The notes under the pieces: generated by a model
Database searches by the model: none
What the model saw: only the letters and a program-made list of their open reading frames with translations
Told to the model about the DNA's origin: nothing
Assembly: GCA_963642245.1 (NCBI GenBank)
Contig: CAVIFY010000030.1
Coordinates: 1-22,514 of the forward strand
Source: CAG-217 sp963642245
GTDB lineage: Bacteria; Bacillota; Clostridia; Oscillospirales; Acutalibacteraceae
Direction: 5' to 3'
DNA: 22,514 bases
Made by a program: the position numbers and the translations under genes
In this document: in pieces, positions 13,731-21,633 of the stretch
How positions within the stretch are numbered: position 1 is the first letter of the stretch
Layout of the letters: each line of letters begins with the position of its first letter

Positions 13731-15161
13731 TTAATACTTTGACTTAGTGGTGTAATTCACCTTGCCGCCCACATACCGGCGCAGGGTAAAGTTGTTGCCG
13801 CTCTGGCTCACTTTCAGGCTCACCTTTTTGGGCTTTGCCTCCTTGCTGGTGTAGAACTTGCAGGAGATGGTGCCGTCCTGTACGCTCATTTTGATCTTAA
13901 TGGGCATACCGGTATTGTTCTTCCAGCGGAAGTCCTGGGAGCCCCACATAATGGCTGCGTCCCGACCCAGGGGCACATAGGTGACCCGCTGGCTGTGCTG
14001 GTGCCGCTCCACAATGGACACATTGGCCAGCAGTGCGGTATTGAACATGGTGGAGGCCACCTGGCAGATACCGCCGCCAACGCCCATCACCGTGCCGCTG
14101 CCGCTGAACACATAGGCCTCTTTGTAGCCCTTGGCCTTGGTGCGCTGGCCCACCACTTTATTAAAGGAGAAGGTCTGGCCCGGCTGGATCACGGTGCCGT
14201 CAATGGCCTTGCTGGCAATGCGCAGATTAGTGGTGCGGTCCTTGTTGTTCACATACTTGGAAGAATAGCTGGCATACAGGTTGGAGTAGCTGGAGCTGGT
14301 CACCTTGCTGTAACTGCCGTTGTAGACCTTGTTGGGGAAGGACAGGTACGCCCGCACCTGGGCATAGTATGTACTGCCCTTTTTGATTTTCTTAATGGTG
14401 GTGGAAGTGGCGGAGGACTTGGTGATCTTCACCGTCTTAACGCCCTTTTTCATCTTCTTATCCGTGCTGTAACGCACTTCATAGCCGGAGCAGGTCACCT
14501 TGTTCCACTGGATCTTCAAATTGGTGCCGGACTTGGTCACGCTCTTCATCGTCACGGTGGAGGGGCGGGTGCCGGTGTTCAGTACCGCGCTGAGGGGACC
14601 GGCGTAGGAGCCGTCCTTTTTGCCGCAAGCGGCGATCTTGAAGTAATATTTTTTACCGGCAGACAGCTTGCTGATCTTGGCACTGGTGCCGCTGACAGTA
14701 GCCACCTTGCTGTAATTGCCGTTTGCAGAGGTAGACTGATACACCCGGTACACGGCGGCGCCGGGCACCTGTTTCCAGTTGATGGTAATGGTGGTAGTGG
14801 TCCGGCTGGTGGACATACCGGTCACCCGACCGGGCAGGATCTTAAAGCTGCGGCTCACTGCGCCGGTATAGTCGCCGGTGCCGGTCACCTTCACCTGGGC
14901 AGTGCCGCAGGCGGTGTTGGCGCTGTACTGCACCTTGTAGTCCTGTTCCTGGACCAGGGCCGTATCGTTATACTGCACCTTCACCGTGGGGCGCAGGGCC
15001 TTGCCGGTGTAGGTGGTAGAAGCGTACTGCAAGGTCACTGTGCAGTCCCGCAGATCCACGGGGGTCGGTTCCTCCCCCTCTGCCGCAAAGGCAGATACCG
15101 TACCCAGGGAGCAGGCAATGAGCATCAGCAGGCTCAAAGAAAGGCTAAACAGTTTTTTCAT
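13731..15161 (-). CDS. Exported FN3-VanW domain protein
   Basis: A 476-residue protein with an N-terminal export signal. It may be cleaved after AFA near residue 26, or lipidated at C17, since LIAC fits a lipobox. A beta-rich Ig-like module follows (about 36-108), then two fibronectin type III-like modules (about 112-196 and 200-290, with NWKQVPGAAVYRVY and QWNKVTCSGYEVRY), and a VanW domain (about 305-425) carrying VGGGICQVASTMFNTALLA and VERHQHS. The biochemical role of VanW is not established; it occurs in some vancomycin-resistance clusters and widely in cell-wall-associated Firmicutes proteins, so this is not evidence of resistance. AGGAGAG precedes the ATG. It begins 21 nt after araD with no terminator between, so it may share the pentose transcript. 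Confidence 0.88.
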   Translation of the reverse strand: MKKLFSLSLSLLMLIACSLGTVSAFAAEGEEPTPVDLRDCTVTLQYASTTYTGKALRPTVKVQYNDTALVQEQDYKVQYSANTACGTAQVKVTGTGDYTGAVSRSFKILPGRVTGMSTSRTTTTITINWKQVPGAAVYRVYQSTSANGNYSKVATVSGTSAKISKLSAGKKYYFKIAACGKKDGSYAGPLSAVLNTGTRPSTVTMKSVTKSGTNLKIQWNKVTCSGYEVRYSTDKKMKKGVKTVKITKSSATSTTIKKIKKGSTYYAQVRAYLSFPNKVYNGSYSKVTSSSYSNLYASYSSKYVNNKDRTTNLRIASKAIDGTVIQPGQTFSFNKVVGQRTKAKGYKEAYVFSGSGTVMGVGGGICQVASTMFNTALLANVSIVERHQHSQRVTYVPLGRDAAIMWGSQDFRWKNNTGMPIKIKMSVQDGTISCKFYTSKEAKPKKVSLKVSQSGNNFTLRRYVGGKVNYTTKSKY

Positions 15162-15182
15162 AAGAAGCTCTCCTCTTTTCTG

Positions 15183-15884
15183 TTATTTTTTCTGCCCGTA
15201 ATAAGCATTGGCGCCGTGCTTGCGCAGGTAATGCTTATCCAGCAGGTAAGGTTCTATGCCGATGGGCCGCTCTCCGGCAATGCGCTCGGTGCGGCTGGCC
15301 ATTTTGGCGATCTCTTCCAGGATCAGCGCGTTCTCCACAGAGGCGGCCGCGCTCTTGCCCCAGGTAAAGGGGCCGTGGCGCTGTACCAGCACACCGGGGA
15401 ACGCCCCCGGGTCCAGTCCGCGGCGGCGGAACTCCTCCACGATCACCCCACCGGTGTTGGCCTCATAGGCGGTGTTGACCTCATCCTCCGTCAGTCCCCG
15501 GGCACAGGGTATGTCGCCGTAGGCAAAGTCCGCGTGGGTGGTGCCGTAGGCCGGTATATCCCGCCCGGCTTGCGCCCAGGCGCAGGCCCAGGAGGAATGG
15601 GTGTGGGTAATGCCCCCGATCTCCGGGAACGCCTTATATAACTCCAAATGGGTGGGGGTGTCGGACGAGGGGTTCAGCTGCCCCTCCACCCGGTTGCCGT
15701 CCAGGTCCATGACCACCATATCCGCCGGGGTCAATTCACTATATGGCACGCCGGAGGGTTTTATGACAAACAGCCCCTGCTCCCGGTCGATGGCCGACAC
15801 ATTGCCCCAGGTGAGCACCACCAAATTGTAGCGTACCAGGTCCATATTGGCTCTGTAAACTTGTTCTTTTAATGTTTCTAACAT
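15183..15884 (-). CDS. araD: L-ribulose-5-phosphate 4-epimerase
   Basis: A 233-residue class II aldolase/epimerase-fold enzyme that converts L-ribulose 5-phosphate to D-xylulose 5-phosphate in L-arabinose use. Motifs sit one residue off the E. coli AraD numbering: phosphate-binding GNVS (27-30) and KPSG (42-45), zinc ligands H94 and H96 (ITHTHSSWA) and H170 (QRHGPF), acid D75 (SSDTPTH), and the probable catalytic D119 (HADF) and Y228. That full set favours AraD over fuculose-phosphate aldolase; close paralogues (UlaF, SgbE) act on the same substrate in other pathways. The gene starts 6 nt after the kinase stop, its ribosome binding site overlapping the end of the kinase gene. Confidence 0.92.
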   Translation of the reverse strand: MLETLKEQVYRANMDLVRYNLVVLTWGNVSAIDREQGLFVIKPSGVPYSELTPADMVVMDLDGNRVEGQLNPSSDTPTHLELYKAFPEIGGITHTHSSWACAWAQAGRDIPAYGTTHADFAYGDIPCARGLTEDEVNTAYEANTGGVIVEEFRRRGLDPGAFPGVLVQRHGPFTWGKSAAASVENALILEEIAKMASRTERIAGERPIGIEPYLLDKHYLRKHGANAYYGQKK

Positions 15885-15890
15885 TTGATT

Positions 15891-17498
15891 TTATTCTCCC
15901 TCTGCCGCCCGGCGCTCCAAGTCCAGGGCTGCGTGGAATTCCTGCATATAGGCCTCAAAATTCGCCACATCCTGCGCCGTAGGCTCCACCGTCACCGTTT
16001 GACAGTGGGCAAACACCTGCCGCTCCAGGAAGGCAGCCAGGCTCTCGCCGCTTTGCCGCCGTAGCATATACGCCGCCAGCAGCGCCATACCCCAGGGACC
16101 GCCGGAACCGGCTGTCTCCATCACCGTGACCGGCGCTGCCAGAGCGGAGGCCAACAGTCGCTGCCCCACCTGCGGGGTGGTAAAGAACCCGCCGTGGCCG
16201 TAGATCCGCTGCAAAGGCACCTGCTCGTCCCGGGTGAGAATATCCATACCCACTTTCAGTGCCGCCAGGGCACCGCACAGGTTGCTGCGCATCAGATTGG
16301 GCCAATTCACCGTGCTGTCCGCCCGGCGCACCGTCAGCGGCCGCCCGGCGTCCAAATCCAATATACTCTCGCCGGAGGTGTAGCCGTAGGTAACGATCCC
16401 GTCACAGTCCGGCGCACCGTCCACAGCGCTGTTAAACAAAAAGTCATAGACCTGCCCGTCCGGCACAGGCTGCCCCATAGCCGCGGCAAAATCCCGCAGC
16501 AGACCGGCGATCACATTCACCTGGGACGAACAGTTATTGGCGTGCACCATCGCCACCGGGTGCCCGCAAGGGGTGGTGACCATATCAATCTCCCGGTGCA
16601 GCCGGGCAAGGGGCCGATCCAGCACCACCATGGCAAAAACGGAAGTACCGGCAGACACATTGCCGGTGCCGGGGGTCACGCTGTTGGTGGCCACCATACC
16701 GGTGCCTGCGTCCCCCTCCGGGGGGCAAAAGACTGCGCCGGGCTGCAAGGTGCCGCTGGGATCCAGCAGCGCCGCACCCGCCGGGGTCAGAGTGCCTGCG
16801 GGCGTACCTACCGGCAAGATCTCCGGCAGCAGATCTGCCAAAGTCCAGGGGTAGTTATATTCTGACACCAGCCGGTCAAAGGCTGCCAGCATTGCCCGAT
16901 CATACTGCCCGGTGGCCGGGTCTATGGGGAACATACCGGCAGCGTCGCCTACACCCAGCACCCGCCGACCGGTGAGCAAGTAGTGCACATACCCGGCCAG
17001 GGTGTTGATGGAAGCAAGCTGCTGCAAATGCGCCTCCCCGTCCAGCACGCACTGGTACAGGTGGGCCACGCTCCACCGCAGGGGAATGTTAAAATTAAAC
17101 AGCGCCGTCAACTTCTCCGCCGCAGCGCCGGTATTGGTGTTGCGCCAGGTGCGAAAGGGCACCAGCAGCCGGTCGCTGCTGTCAAAAGCCAAATAGCCGT
17201 GCATCATGGCGCTGATCCCCACCCCTGCCAGGTGGGTCAGCTCCGCGCCGCAGACCGCCTTTACATCTGCTGCCAAAGCGGCATAGCAGGCCTGCATACC
17301 GTCGATCATCGCCGCCCGGCTGTAAGACCACAGGCCGTCCACCATTTGGTTCTCCCACTGGTGGTTGCCCTGGGCGATGATCCGGTTTTGCTGGTCCAGC
17401 AGCACGGCCTTAATGCGGGTGGAGCCGAACTCCATACCCAGCACAGCCTTACCGGCGGTCACAGTTTGGGCGATCTCATTTTGTCTGGCGGTATCCAT
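15891..17498 (-). CDS. FGGY-family pentulose kinase, probable L-ribulokinase role
   Basis: A 535-residue sugar kinase with the two-lobed FGGY fold. The first phosphate motif is GMEFGSTRIKAVLLD (21-35), where the usual Asp is Glu23. The substrate/catalytic region GVGDAAGMFPID has D185 as the likely base. The second half has GNVSAGTSVFAMV and GSGGPWGMALLAAY for nucleotide binding. Adjacency to araD suggests L-ribulose as substrate, but the protein is not a close textbook AraB, and xylulokinase or another pentulokinase role is possible. No arabinose isomerase or transporter lies in the window. ATG at 17498 is chosen because AAAGGAG lies 6 nt upstream; the longer frame to 17648 runs through the promoter at 17527-17555. 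Transcription continues into araD and probably the VanW gene. Confidence 0.85.
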   Translation of the reverse strand: MDTARQNEIAQTVTAGKAVLGMEFGSTRIKAVLLDQQNRIIAQGNHQWENQMVDGLWSYSRAAMIDGMQACYAALAADVKAVCGAELTHLAGVGISAMMHGYLAFDSSDRLLVPFRTWRNTNTGAAAEKLTALFNFNIPLRWSVAHLYQCVLDGEAHLQQLASINTLAGYVHYLLTGRRVLGVGDAAGMFPIDPATGQYDRAMLAAFDRLVSEYNYPWTLADLLPEILPVGTPAGTLTPAGAALLDPSGTLQPGAVFCPPEGDAGTGMVATNSVTPGTGNVSAGTSVFAMVVLDRPLARLHREIDMVTTPCGHPVAMVHANNCSSQVNVIAGLLRDFAAAMGQPVPDGQVYDFLFNSAVDGAPDCDGIVTYGYTSGESILDLDAGRPLTVRRADSTVNWPNLMRSNLCGALAALKVGMDILTRDEQVPLQRIYGHGGFFTTPQVGQRLLASALAAPVTVMETAGSGGPWGMALLAAYMLRRQSGESLAAFLERQVFAHCQTVTVEPTAQDVANFEAYMQEFHAALDLERRAAEGE

Positions 17499-17526
17499 AG
17501 GCGGCTCCTTTGTTTTCTCTGCTATA

Positions 17527-17555
17527 ATTTTACAGTATTCCCCTATCATTTGCAA
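17527..17555 (-). promoter_or_regulatory. Promoter of the pentulose kinase-araD operon
   Basis: TTGCAA (17550-17555), 17-nt spacer, TAAAAT (17527-17532) on the minus strand, just 28 nt ahead of the kinase ATG. No obvious catabolite-repression operator was recognised. Confidence 0.7.
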
Positions 17556-17576
17556 TACGCCCGCAGCAGAAAAATC

Positions 17577-17614
17577 AAAAAAAATACGGCAAATTGCAAG
17601 GGCAATCCACCGTA
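17577..17614 (-). terminator. Probable terminator after the CNNM/CBS gene
   Basis: Stem TACGG/CCGTA (17585-17589 with 17610-17614), then a 3x3 internal loop and a 5-bp inner stem, followed on the minus strand by eight T (17577-17584). It lies 11 nt after the stop of the upstream gene. Confidence 0.65.
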
Positions 17615-17625
17615 CTTTTTGTGCA

Positions 17626-18963
17626 TTATTCCTGTGGCCGGGCCACATCTTTTTCTTTTAAGGTCAAAATGCAGGAGGCCACCGTGTGCTTGCGCACATC
17701 CAGCACCTGAATTTCCAGGTCGTCCGTCTCCACATCGAACTTGCTGCCGTCCTTGGGAATGGTACAGTACAGGCCGAAAATGTAGCCGCTGAGGGTCTCG
17801 TAAGTATCCACCGGCAGGTCCAGTCCGGTCAGCTCCGCCACATCGTCCAGGGACACGCTGCCCTTGATCTTCCAGGAGCGGTCGGTGAGGGGCACCACAT
17901 CCGGCTGGGCATTGGGCAGTTCCTGGTCGTTGTCCAGGTCGCCTACCAGCTGCTCTAACAGGTCGTTCATGGTGATGATACCCACGGTGCCGCCGTACTC
18001 GTCCAGCACCACCGCAAAGTGGTTGTGGCTCTTTTGCATCAGCTCAAAGAGCACATCTATTTTCATAGTCTCCGGCACATAGATGGGCTGCACAAAGGCG
18101 TCCTTTTGCACCGCAGCGCGGGTCTTGTTGGCAATGCGGAAGAACTTTTTAGAGTCCAGCACCGCCACCACATTATCAATGGAGCCTTTGAACACCGGGT
18201 ACAGGCTGTGGGTGCTTGCGGTGATCTCTTTCTCCCAAGCGGCCACATCGTCGTCAATATCCAGCGCCTGAATATCCTTGCGGTGGGTGGAGAACTCGCC
18301 GGCGTCCTTGTCGTCAAACTCAAACACATTGACGATCATCTTCTGCTCGGTCTTGTCAAAAATACCCTTTTGACCGCCCACATCTACCAGCATACGGATC
18401 TCTTCTTCCGACACTTCCTCATCGTCCCCATTGGGATCAATGCGCAGAATACGCAGCACCAGGTTGGTGGAGGCGGTAAGCAGCCACACCAGCGGGGCAA
18501 AGAATTTAGAGGACACATAGATCAGCCCGGACACGCCCAGGGAGATCTGCTGGGTCTTTTTCATGGCCACCCGCTTGGGCACCAGCTCGCCGAACACCAG
18601 GGTCACATAGGACAGAATAATGGTAATAACGATCACGGCAATGGTATTGAGCGTGCTCTCTTTAATGTGCACGCCCAGGTCGTCCACCAGCCATCGCACG
18701 ATCACATCGGAGAAGTTGTCCGCCGCAAAGGCGCTGCCTAAGAAGCCGGACAGGGTAATGGCGATCTGAATGGTCGCCAGAAAGCCTGCGGGCTTTTCCG
18801 TCAGCTTGCGCAGCCGCTTGGCTCTGCGGTTGCCGTCCTCCGCCAGCTTTTCCAGCTTCAGCTCGTTCATAGAAACAATGGCGATCTCCGCACTGGCAAA
18901 AATGGCGTTGACCGCGATCAAAATAACCTGAATAAAAAGTTGCCACCCAAGGGGTATGTCCAA
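17626..18963 (-). CDS. CNNM/CorC (HlyC) family CBS-domain membrane protein
   Basis: A 445-residue protein with the CNNM (DUF21) transmembrane domain (about 5-175, several hydrophobic helices, motifs NAIFASAEIA and FGELVPKR). It is followed by a CBS pair (about 215-345, containing DEYGGTVGIITMNDLLE at 321-337) and a C-terminal CorC/HlyC domain (about 355-435, motif YETLSGYIFG). Members are linked to magnesium or divalent-cation efflux and resistance; older databases call them hemolysins, and haemolysis should not be inferred. The start is TTG at 18963 with GGAGGA 7 nt upstream; no better ATG exists. The gene has its own promoter and terminator and appears monocistronic. Confidence 0.9.
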   Translation of the reverse strand: MDIPLGWQLFIQVILIAVNAIFASAEIAIVSMNELKLEKLAEDGNRRAKRLRKLTEKPAGFLATIQIAITLSGFLGSAFAADNFSDVIVRWLVDDLGVHIKESTLNTIAVIVITIILSYVTLVFGELVPKRVAMKKTQQISLGVSGLIYVSSKFFAPLVWLLTASTNLVLRILRIDPNGDDEEVSEEEIRMLVDVGGQKGIFDKTEQKMIVNVFEFDDKDAGEFSTHRKDIQALDIDDDVAAWEKEITASTHSLYPVFKGSIDNVVAVLDSKKFFRIANKTRAAVQKDAFVQPIYVPETMKIDVLFELMQKSHNHFAVVLDEYGGTVGIITMNDLLEQLVGDLDNDQELPNAQPDVVPLTDRSWKIKGSVSLDDVAELTGLDLPVDTYETLSGYIFGLYCTIPKDGSKFDVETDDLEIQVLDVRKHTVASCILTLKEKDVARPQE

Positions 18964-19000
18964 AAAGAATTCCTCCAGTTAATCAATAATCTAAAATTTA

Positions 19001-19014
19001 TGGTTAAATAACCA
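19001..19014. repeat. Inverted repeat in the CNNM gene leader
   Basis: TGGTTAAATAACCA is a 6-bp-arm inverted repeat flanked on both sides by AAATTT. It lies within about 20 bp downstream of the -10 box, around the expected transcription start, where a repressor could act. An operator role is inference only. Confidence 0.4.
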
Positions 19015-19024
19015 AATTTACTTC

Positions 19025-19053
19025 ACTATATCAAATCCGGCGCAGATTGTCAA
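19025..19053 (-). promoter_or_regulatory. Sigma-A promoter of the CNNM/CBS gene
   Basis: Perfect TTGACA (19048-19053) and TATAGT (19025-19030) on the minus strand with a 17-nt spacer. It follows the comF stop by about 60 nt. No terminator was found after comF, so comF transcripts may also enter this gene. Confidence 0.85.
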
Positions 19054-19113
19054 TGCAAATCGTACCGACTGCCCGCCTGTACGGCAAACGGCGCCTTTTG
19101 TGCATTTCTGTTG

Positions 19114-19797
19114 CTACGCAATGGCCACCGTTGCCGCATACACCGCCTTGGCGCCGTGCATACGCAGCATTTTGGCGCACTCGTTCAGCGTGGCGCCGGT
19201 GGTCTTTACATCATCAATGAGCAAAACGGTCTTGTCCCACAGAGCGCCGTCGTCAGTCACCGCATATGCACCGTACACATTCACCCGCCGACTGCGGGCG
19301 TTCTGTTTGCGCTGGGCCGGATTGTTGCGCACCTTTACCAGCAGATCCGCATAGGGAATGTGCAACTCCCCTGCCACCCGGCGAGCCAGCAGCTCCGCCT
19401 GATTATAGCCTCGCTTTCTCCGGCGGCGCTTGCCCAAAGGCACAGCCGCCACATAGTCAAAGTCCACATCGGCAAAATCCACCCGCACCGCCGCAGCCAC
19501 ACAGTCGCCCATATAGTCCGCCAGCATGGGAAAGTCGTAAAACTTCAAGTTATGAATAGCCGTCACCAAGCTGTCCCGATACACAAAGGGCGCGGTGACC
19601 CCGGCGTATTCGTGGTGCTTGCCCTTGCAGGTGCAGTCTTTCTTGGATCGACCGCACAGCAGGCACTTGGGCCGCCCAATAGGCCGCACCTTTTGGCAAT
19701 CCGGGCAAAGGGGTTCGTCCAGCGCCACCACCGTGCCGCACAAGGCGCAACGGCGGGGAAAGAACCACCGCAGCACCCGCTCCAGCGCCGGGCTCAT
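19114..19797 (-). CDS. comF: ComF-family phosphoribosyltransferase-like competence protein
   Basis: A 227-residue cytoplasmic protein needed in many bacteria for transformation (ComFC/GntX family). The N terminus carries cysteine pairs C17/C20 with C31/C34, then C45/C48 with C55/C57, likely binding zinc. A type I phosphoribosyltransferase domain follows, with the PRPP-binding motif VLLIDDVKTTGATLNEC (191-207) and the basic segment GKRRRRKRGYNQAELLAR (122-139). Its start overlaps the comEA stop as ATGA (19794-19797) with no Shine-Dalgarno site of its own, implying translational coupling to comEA. Its molecular role is not settled in the family; DNA uptake is inferred from the comEA neighbour. 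Confidence 0.92.
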   Translation of the reverse strand: MSPALERVLRWFFPRRCALCGTVVALDEPLCPDCQKVRPIGRPKCLLCGRSKKDCTCKGKHHEYAGVTAPFVYRDSLVTAIHNLKFYDFPMLADYMGDCVAAAVRVDFADVDFDYVAAVPLGKRRRRKRGYNQAELLARRVAGELHIPYADLLVKVRNNPAQRKQNARSRRVNVYGAYAVTDDGALWDKTVLLIDDVKTTGATLNECAKMLRMHGAKAVYAATVAIA

Positions 19798-20246
19798 ACG
19801 GTCAGGTACGGTGCGATCTTGGCATACAACCCGTCACCGATACCGCGAATATCTTTGATCTGTTCCACAGAAGTATATTTGCCGATCTGCTCCCGATAGG
19901 CCAAAATGGCCGCCGCTCTTTGGTCGCCGATACCTTGAATGGCGGTCAGTTGCTCCAAAGTCGCCGTATTCAGGTTCACCGGGTAGCCGACTGCACGGCT
20001 GCTTGCGGCAGCAGTGGTCTGCCCGGCCGTTGCAGTGCTGCTATGACTCCCAACGGCAGAGGTGGTCTGCCCGGCGGCAGAAGTAACCCGCCCCGTGGTG
20101 CCGGACTGCACCGCCGCCGTAGGTGTTTCCACCAGCACGCCGGAAGAGATCTTCGGCTGGGACAGGCCGATATACAGGCACAACCCGGCCAACAGAAACA
20201 GCGCCACGCCGATCATCACCAGGCTTTGGCCTTTCTCACTTTTCAT
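19794..20246 (-). CDS. comEA: ComEA-like DNA-binding protein, helix-hairpin-helix
   Basis: A 150-residue protein with one N-terminal membrane anchor (about 9-28), a Ser/Thr/Ala/Gly-rich flexible linker (about 35-86) and a tandem helix-hairpin-helix domain (about 88-150) with the hairpins AIQGIGDQRAAAIL and DIRGIGDGLYAKI. This matches ComEA, the surface DNA receptor of competence uptake. The SLBB domain of longer Firmicutes ComEA proteins is missing and the linker is low-complexity. A purine-rich AGAGGAAG precedes the ATG. It sits 33 nt after the acyltransferase gene with no terminator between and overlaps comF. No comEC channel gene is adjacent. Confidence 0.88.
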   Translation of the reverse strand: MKSEKGQSLVMIGVALFLLAGLCLYIGLSQPKISSGVLVETPTAAVQSGTTGRVTSAAGQTTSAVGSHSSTATAGQTTAAASSRAVGYPVNLNTATLEQLTAIQGIGDQRAAAILAYREQIGKYTSVEQIKDIRGIGDGLYAKIAPYLTV

Positions 20247-20279
20247 ATTGCTTCCTCTTCTCTCTTTTCACACGCTTGG

Positions 20280-21278
20280 TCAAGCCGCCGCTTGCCGGGT
20301 TTTTCGTTTGTTCCAAAGGCCCTTGAGCCACAGCCAAATACCCGCAGCCAGCAATGCCAGCGCCAAGGTCAGTACCGGCAGCAGCCAATCCGCCGCCTTG
20401 CCCTGCACGCCCCACCAGGGCAGCAGCTGCCGCTCTGCCAGGTTCCGCAATGCCGGGTGCAAAATGTAAATAGCCAGCGCAGAGCCCTCGGCGTACAGCA
20501 CAAAGGGATTGTCCCAGGTGCAGGTCACATTCTGGGCCAGCAAAAACAGACTGACCGCCGCCACCAAGGGGCCTAAATACAGGTCTGCGTCGTCATTCAA
20601 ATACCGGTATTCCAGCACAGACAGTACCAAGCCCACCAGCACACCCAGTGCCGGCCACTTGCGGCCCAGGCGCTTGATCTGTGCCTCCGCTTCCTTAAAC
20701 AGCAGCCCCAGCGCAAAGCAGGGCAAGCCGGTAAACCAGGCGTTGCGGCTGTACTGGGCGGCCACCTCCCGGTGGAGCAGACCCACCATCACTTCTCCCA
20801 GCACCAGCGGCACCAACAACAGCAGCGGCGCCCACCGCAACCAGCGGGTCCTGTGCATTTTCATCAAAAGCAGCACCACGCCGTAGCAGTAGATCAGCGC
20901 CGGGATAAACCACAGATGGGGCTTGGACTGGGTGTTGTTCAGCAGGAAGAAAGAGACCACATTTTGAATGGCATAATGGCTCTTAAAGAAGGCTGCCGGG
21001 GTTTTGTCGCTAAGCAAAAAGCAGCACCACAGATCATAAAAGCAGGCCGCCGGAACAAAAATGCAAAGCAGCCGCCGCACCCGGTGCACCAGCCGCCCGG
21101 TGTCCCCGCGCTGCACCGTGCCGTATGTAAAGTAGCCGGACACCATAAAGAAGAACGGCACCGCCCACCGGGCAAACATACGCACCGTGCCGCCCACATC
21201 GCCGGGGAACGGCACATGGAGCAACAGCACAAACAGCGCCGCCGCCCATTTGAACAGGTCAAAGGTTCTGTTACGCAA
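20280..21278 (-). CDS. Acyltransferase family 3 membrane protein
   Basis: A 332-residue polytopic membrane protein of the acyltransferase 3 type, with about ten hydrophobic segments. Family hallmarks at the N terminus are FDLFKW (6-11), the conserved His21 in LLLHVPF and Arg37 in ARWAVPFFFMVSGYF. Members O-acetylate or otherwise acylate surface polysaccharides and glycolipids; the substrate here is unknown. The start is TTG at 21278 with AAAGGA 9 nt upstream; the next in-frame Met (34) would lose the conserved His. It precedes comEA and comF on the same strand without a terminator, but a functional link to competence is not evident. It lies behind the tRNA-Val/tRNA-Gly pair and has no clear promoter, so read-through past the weak hairpin at 21312-21334 is possible. 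Confidence 0.85.
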   Translation of the reverse strand: MRNRTFDLFKWAAALFVLLLHVPFPGDVGGTVRMFARWAVPFFFMVSGYFTYGTVQRGDTGRLVHRVRRLLCIFVPAACFYDLWCCFLLSDKTPAAFFKSHYAIQNVVSFFLLNNTQSKPHLWFIPALIYCYGVVLLLMKMHRTRWLRWAPLLLLVPLVLGEVMVGLLHREVAAQYSRNAWFTGLPCFALGLLFKEAEAQIKRLGRKWPALGVLVGLVLSVLEYRYLNDDADLYLGPLVAAVSLFLLAQNVTCTWDNPFVLYAEGSALAIYILHPALRNLAERQLLPWWGVQGKAADWLLPVLTLALALLAAGIWLWLKGLWNKRKTRQAAA

Positions 21279-21311
21279 AACGCATCGTCCTTTATCTGTA
21301 AATATGAAGAA

Positions 21312-21334
21312 ACCGCCTTGCAGTGCAAGACGGT
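21312..21334 (-). terminator. Weak terminator-like hairpin after tRNA-Val
   Basis: A 10-bp stem with one G-U pair (21312-21321 with 21325-21334) and 3-nt loop begins 5 nt after the tRNA-Val CCA end. The following minus-strand sequence TTCTTCATATTT is only moderately T-rich, so termination may be partial. Confidence 0.55.
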
Positions 21335-21338
21335 TATA

Positions 21339-21415
21339 TGGTAGAGATAGAGGGATTCGAACCCACGACCTCTCGCATGTGAAGCGAGCGCTCTAACCAA
21401 CTGAGCTATACCTCT
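21339..21415 (-). tRNA. tRNA-Val (anticodon CAC)
   Basis: Acceptor stem AGAGGTA/TATCTCT, anticodon stem CTCGC/GCGAG with loop TTCACAT, giving anticodon CAC, and T-arm GTGGGTTCGAATCCC. The 3' CCA is encoded (21339-21341). It is co-transcribed with tRNA-Gly 10 nt upstream. Confidence 0.95.
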
Positions 21416-21425
21416 ATATTTTCCG

Positions 21426-21499
21426 TGGAGCAGGTGAAGGGAATCGAACCCTCGTGTTCAGCTTGGGAAGCTGACATTCTACCATTGAACTACACCTGC
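21426..21499 (-). tRNA. tRNA-Gly (anticodon CCC)
   Basis: Acceptor stem GCAGGTG/CACCTGC, anticodon stem TCAGC/GCTGA with loop TTCCCAA, giving anticodon CCC, and an encoded CCA (21426-21428). It is first in a two-tRNA unit with tRNA-Val. Confidence 0.95.
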
Positions 21500-21535
21500 G
21501 CATATGCCTTAGCGGCTTTCTCATCGCGTGCAAAT

Positions 21536-21564
21536 ACTATAACACATCTGTTTGGAAATTTCAA
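21536..21564 (-). promoter_or_regulatory. Promoter of the tRNA-Gly/tRNA-Val unit
   Basis: TTGAAA (21559-21564), 17-nt spacer, TATAGT (21536-21541) on the minus strand, about 37 nt before tRNA-Gly. It is divergent from the tRNA-Ser promoter. Confidence 0.75.
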
Positions 21565-21633
21565 CACCCTTTTTCCTGTTTTTTGAAAAAATTTTTCTGA
21601 CCCGCCGCAAACGGCGATTTTTCACTTTTTTGC

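Noticed and set aside
13731..15161. VanW domain as evidence of vancomycin resistance
   Set aside because: No vanH, vanA/B ligase, vanX or vanRS genes are present, and VanW domains are widespread in non-resistant Firmicutes.
13995..15641. Long plus-strand open frame opposite the VanW and araD genes
   Set aside because: It spans two real minus-strand genes and their gap, with low-complexity Gly/His/Ala composition typical of an antisense shadow.
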